Source: an uncultured bacterium (GTDB lineage: Bacteria > Bacteroidota > Bacteroidia > Bacteroidales > JACABE01). Taken from it: a stretch of 7,666 nt of DNA. The position numbers and the translations under genes were made by a program. Below are positions 5,325 to 7,666 of this stretch, one piece after another; positions within the stretch are counted from its first letter, which is position 1, and each line of letters begins with the position of its first letter. Under the pieces are notes generated by a model. The model made no database searches and was not told the origin of the DNA. It worked only from the letters and a program-made list of their open reading frames with translations. The DNA is taken from positions 1 through 7,666 of the forward strand of contig CAIWDQ010000019.1 of NCBI GenBank assembly GCA_903911455.1. Reading direction: 5' to 3'.

Positions 5325-7372
5325 ATAGTATTAATAAAAAAATAGTTCTCATTTCGATTACTATATGCCTATTATCAACTTGTAGTTTGGCTCAATCAAA
5401 GATCGACAGCCTTAAAAATCAATTAAGATTAAGTGATGTTAATAATAAAATTGAGATTTATTATCAATTAACATCATCATATCAGGATATATCACTAGAT
5501 TCTTCTCTTAAATATGCCAACTTAGGATATGCATTGATTGATGAAAACCATGGGATAAAAAAGAAAAATGCTTATTTAAATACTTTAGGCAGAATTTATG
5601 AAAAGCTTAATAAATTTAAAATTGCATTAAAATATCTGAATCAAGCGTATGATGGCTACGAACTGGAAAAAAATAAATCAAAACTATTAGTTGTAACTTT
5701 AAATATAGGTGCAGTTTATGGGCAAACATGTTATTACGACAAAGCACTTACATATTTTCAACGCTCATTAATATTAAGCGAAGAACTTAAAGATACATTA
5801 CAAATATGTAGCTCATTAATAAATATTGGTACTGTTAATCAGGTAATGAAAGATTATAAAACAGCACTAATAAATTATGATAAGGCGTTATTATTAGCTA
5901 CCAATATAAACTCAAAGATAAATATTGCACATATTTTAAGAGATATTTCGGTGACTTATGCTTATATGAAAGATTATAAGATGGCACTACAATACCAAAA
6001 GAGTTCATTAGAAATGTATAATAAAATTGGAGATAAAAATTATATTGCAATGATATCTGCAGATATTGGAGAAATATATAAGAAGCTAAATGATTTTGAT
6101 AAGTCATTAAGATATTTTGAAGATGCATACAAAATCTCTAAAAACATTGGCGATCATTTTTTAACGTCGCACATATTATATAATATAGGGGATATTAATA
6201 TTTCAAAAAAGAATTTCAGTAAAGCAAAAGATTATCTTAGTTTAGCCGAAAGTACGGCTATTGAAGTTGAAAATAGGTGGACTTTAAGAGATATTTATGA
6301 GTCCTTCTCTAAATATTATTCAATAAATAATGATTATAAAAAGGCGTTGGATTATTATAAGCGATTTAAAGAAACGACTGACAGTATTTATTCAAAAGAA
6401 AGCAGTGATAAAATAGCCGAACTCCAAGTTAAATTTGAAATACAGGAAAAAGATAAGGAAAACGAAATACTACTTCAAAAGACAGAGATTCAAAGATTAG
6501 CTATTAATAAACAAATATACCTTCGCGATACATTTATTTATATCTCAATCATTATTTCATTATTAGTTATATTTTTTTTCTTTAGATATTGGCTTAAACA
6601 ACGTGCAAATAAAATACTTTCGGAAAAAAATGAATTTATTAATAAACAAAAAGATGAGATTGAAGAAGCTTATAAAACAAAAGATAAGCTTTTTGCAATT
6701 ATTACACATGATCTTAAAAATCCATTTGGTTCGATAGTTGCATTAAGTAAATTTTTAGAAAGTAATTTTTATACACTCGATGATGATCATAAATTTGTAG
6801 CAGTACAATCTATTAGAAAATCAATTTCAGAGGTATTTGATTTGCTTAAAAAACTTACAACCTGGATTAATTCAAAGGGTAATAACCTTATATTAGAGAA
6901 AACAAATTTTGATTTAAGTTCAACTATTTTTTCTGTTATAAGATTATATAAAACACAAGCAGAACAGAAATCAATAGATTTGCAGGTAATGATTGAGTCT
7001 AATGTTTTTGTTTATGGAGATGAAAGGATGATAAAAACAATTTTAAGAAACCTAGTTGATAATGCAATAAAATTTAGTCTTGAAAAAGGTACCATTGAAA
7101 TAAAAGCAACTGAAGATGACGGGAAAATTATTTTATCTGTTTCAGATACCGGAGTTGGAATAGAAGAGGATGATAAATATAAAATATTCAATTTAGAAAC
7201 ATCCTTTACAACTGAAGGTACAGATTATGAAACAGGGGGAGGATTAGGGCTGTTATTATCAAAAGAATTTATAGAGAAAAATGATGGTAAAATATGGTTT
7301 GATAGTACGACAGGAAAAGGGAGTACATTTTATTTTTCAATAATTAAAAGCGATTCAAATGGAGAAAATTAA
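5321..7372 (+). CDS. TPR-containing membrane sensor histidine kinase
   Basis: A 683-residue sensor kinase. Residues 1-25 are a signal peptide ending near SLAQ, which puts the sensor in the periplasm. Eight TPR-like repeats follow at a strict 40-residue period (about 41-362), then a charged coiled coil (363-400), a membrane helix (about 404-424) and a cytoplasmic linker. The HisKA domain has its phospho-accepting His463 in ITHDLKNPFG. The ATPase domain shows the N box (NLVDNAIKFS, from 577), G1 (DTGVG, from 609) and G2 (GGGLGL, 639-644), so every catalytic box is present. It overlaps the response regulator gene by 14 bases. The first repeats probably sense a peptide or envelope signal, but the signal is unknown. 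The ATG at 5321 gives the best signal peptide; no Shine-Dalgarno is seen. The C21 context (LLSTC) is not a convincing lipobox. Confidence 0.95.
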   Translation: MNSINKKIVLISITICLLSTCSLAQSKIDSLKNQLRLSDVNNKIEIYYQLTSSYQDISLDSSLKYANLGYALIDENHGIKKKNAYLNTLGRIYEKLNKFKIALKYLNQAYDGYELEKNKSKLLVVTLNIGAVYGQTCYYDKALTYFQRSLILSEELKDTLQICSSLINIGTVNQVMKDYKTALINYDKALLLATNINSKINIAHILRDISVTYAYMKDYKMALQYQKSSLEMYNKIGDKNYIAMISADIGEIYKKLNDFDKSLRYFEDAYKISKNIGDHFLTSHILYNIGDINISKKNFSKAKDYLSLAESTAIEVENRWTLRDIYESFSKYYSINNDYKKALDYYKRFKETTDSIYSKESSDKIAELQVKFEIQEKDKENEILLQKTEIQRLAINKQIYLRDTFIYISIIISLLVIFFFFRYWLKQRANKILSEKNEFINKQKDEIEEAYKTKDKLFAIITHDLKNPFGSIVALSKFLESNFYTLDDDHKFVAVQSIRKSISEVFDLLKKLTTWINSKGNNLILEKTNFDLSSTIFSVIRLYKTQAEQKSIDLQVMIESNVFVYGDERMIKTILRNLVDNAIKFSLEKGTIEIKATEDDGKIILSVSDTGVGIEEDDKYKIFNLETSFTTEGTDYETGGGLGLLLSKEFIEKNDGKIWFDSTTGKGSTFYFSIIKSDSNGEN

Positions 7373-7666
7373 TGTTGTGTTGGTTGATGATCACAAAATA
7401 GTAAGAGATGGGTTAAAGATTTTACTTATGAACTTACCTGATATAAATGTAATTGGAGAAGTTGCTAATGGTAAGGATCTTTTTATATTATTAGAAAAAG
7501 TAAAACCTGATATATTATTGATGGATATTTCGATGCCAAAGATGTCAGGAATAGCTATTACAGAGAAATTAAGCCGTGATTTTCCTCATATAAAAGTAAT
7601 AATGCTAACAGCAAGTGAAAATGATGAATCTGTTTTTGATTCGTTTAAGGCTGGTGCAATGGGATA
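7359..7666 (+). CDS. NarL/FixJ-type response regulator, 3' end cut by window
   Basis: The first 102 complete codons of a response regulator. The receiver domain shows the acidic pair D10-D11, the phospho-accepting D56 in LLMDISMPKMSG, and T84 in MLTAS. The sequence VLVDDHKIVRDGLKILL, together with FKAGAMGY at the end, is characteristic of the NarL/LuxR-type class, which normally has a C-terminal helix-turn-helix DNA-binding domain; that part lies beyond the window. The conserved lysine after GAMGY is also outside. The ATG at 7359 overlaps the kinase end by 14 bases, a sign of translational coupling, and there is no separate ribosome-binding site. It is the evident partner of the kinase, taking phosphate from His463 to D56. 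Confidence 0.93.
   Translation, partial: MEKINVVLVDDHKIVRDGLKILLMNLPDINVIGEVANGKDLFILLEKVKPDILLMDISMPKMSGIAITEKLSRDFPHIKVIMLTASENDESVFDSFKAGAMG

Noticed and set aside
5381..5386. Lipoprotein lipobox in the kinase signal peptide
   Set aside because: LLSTC has Thr just before the Cys, unlike a normal lipobox; ordinary cleavage after SLAQ is more likely.

Overview
The window is AT-rich chromosomal DNA, most likely from a member of the Bacteroidota. Four things point that way: weak or A-rich ribosome-binding sites at most genes; several matches to the Bacteroidota -7 promoter consensus TAnnTTTG; a hybrid tetratricopeptide-repeat (TPR) sensor kinase of the kind common in that phylum; and a 307-residue protein resembling a family I associate with that phylum. 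This is an inference from style, not a taxonomic match.

Layout. Positions 1-474 hold no convincing gene but contain a 13-unit, 21-bp tandem repeat (100-372) that is richer in G+C than its surroundings. A minus-strand AraC-type regulator with a small N-terminal cysteine-containing (HMA-like) domain follows (475-1014). It is divergent from a 307-residue protein of unknown function with a carboxypeptidase-regulatory-like C-terminal domain (1233-2156). After that come a dispersed palindromic repeat (2193-2220) and a strong terminator (2236-2265). A gene-free stretch of about 515 bases leads to a 158-residue single-pass membrane protein (2782-3258), which ends at a very strong 14-bp-stem terminator (3321-3365).

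The next block is enzymatic. It contains a uracil-DNA glycosylase superfamily protein with all four cysteines of the family 4 iron-sulfur cluster (3439-4014). Next is an easily missed 49-residue cysteine-rich protein (4107-4256), whose stop codon overlaps the start of a nitrilase (4253-5209) in an ATGA junction. The last block is a two-component system: a TPR-containing membrane histidine kinase (5321-7372) overlapping by 14 bases a NarL-type response regulator, which runs off the window end (7359-7666).

How the genes work together. The two certain functional couplings are small cysteine-rich protein plus nitrilase (ATGA overlap) and kinase plus response regulator (14-base overlap). The kinase promoter region carries two perfect inverted repeats that could be operators. 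No complete novel defence or mobile system is evident. The most distinctive items are the cysteine-rich/nitrilase pair, the repeat array, and the glycosylase with an altered motif 1.
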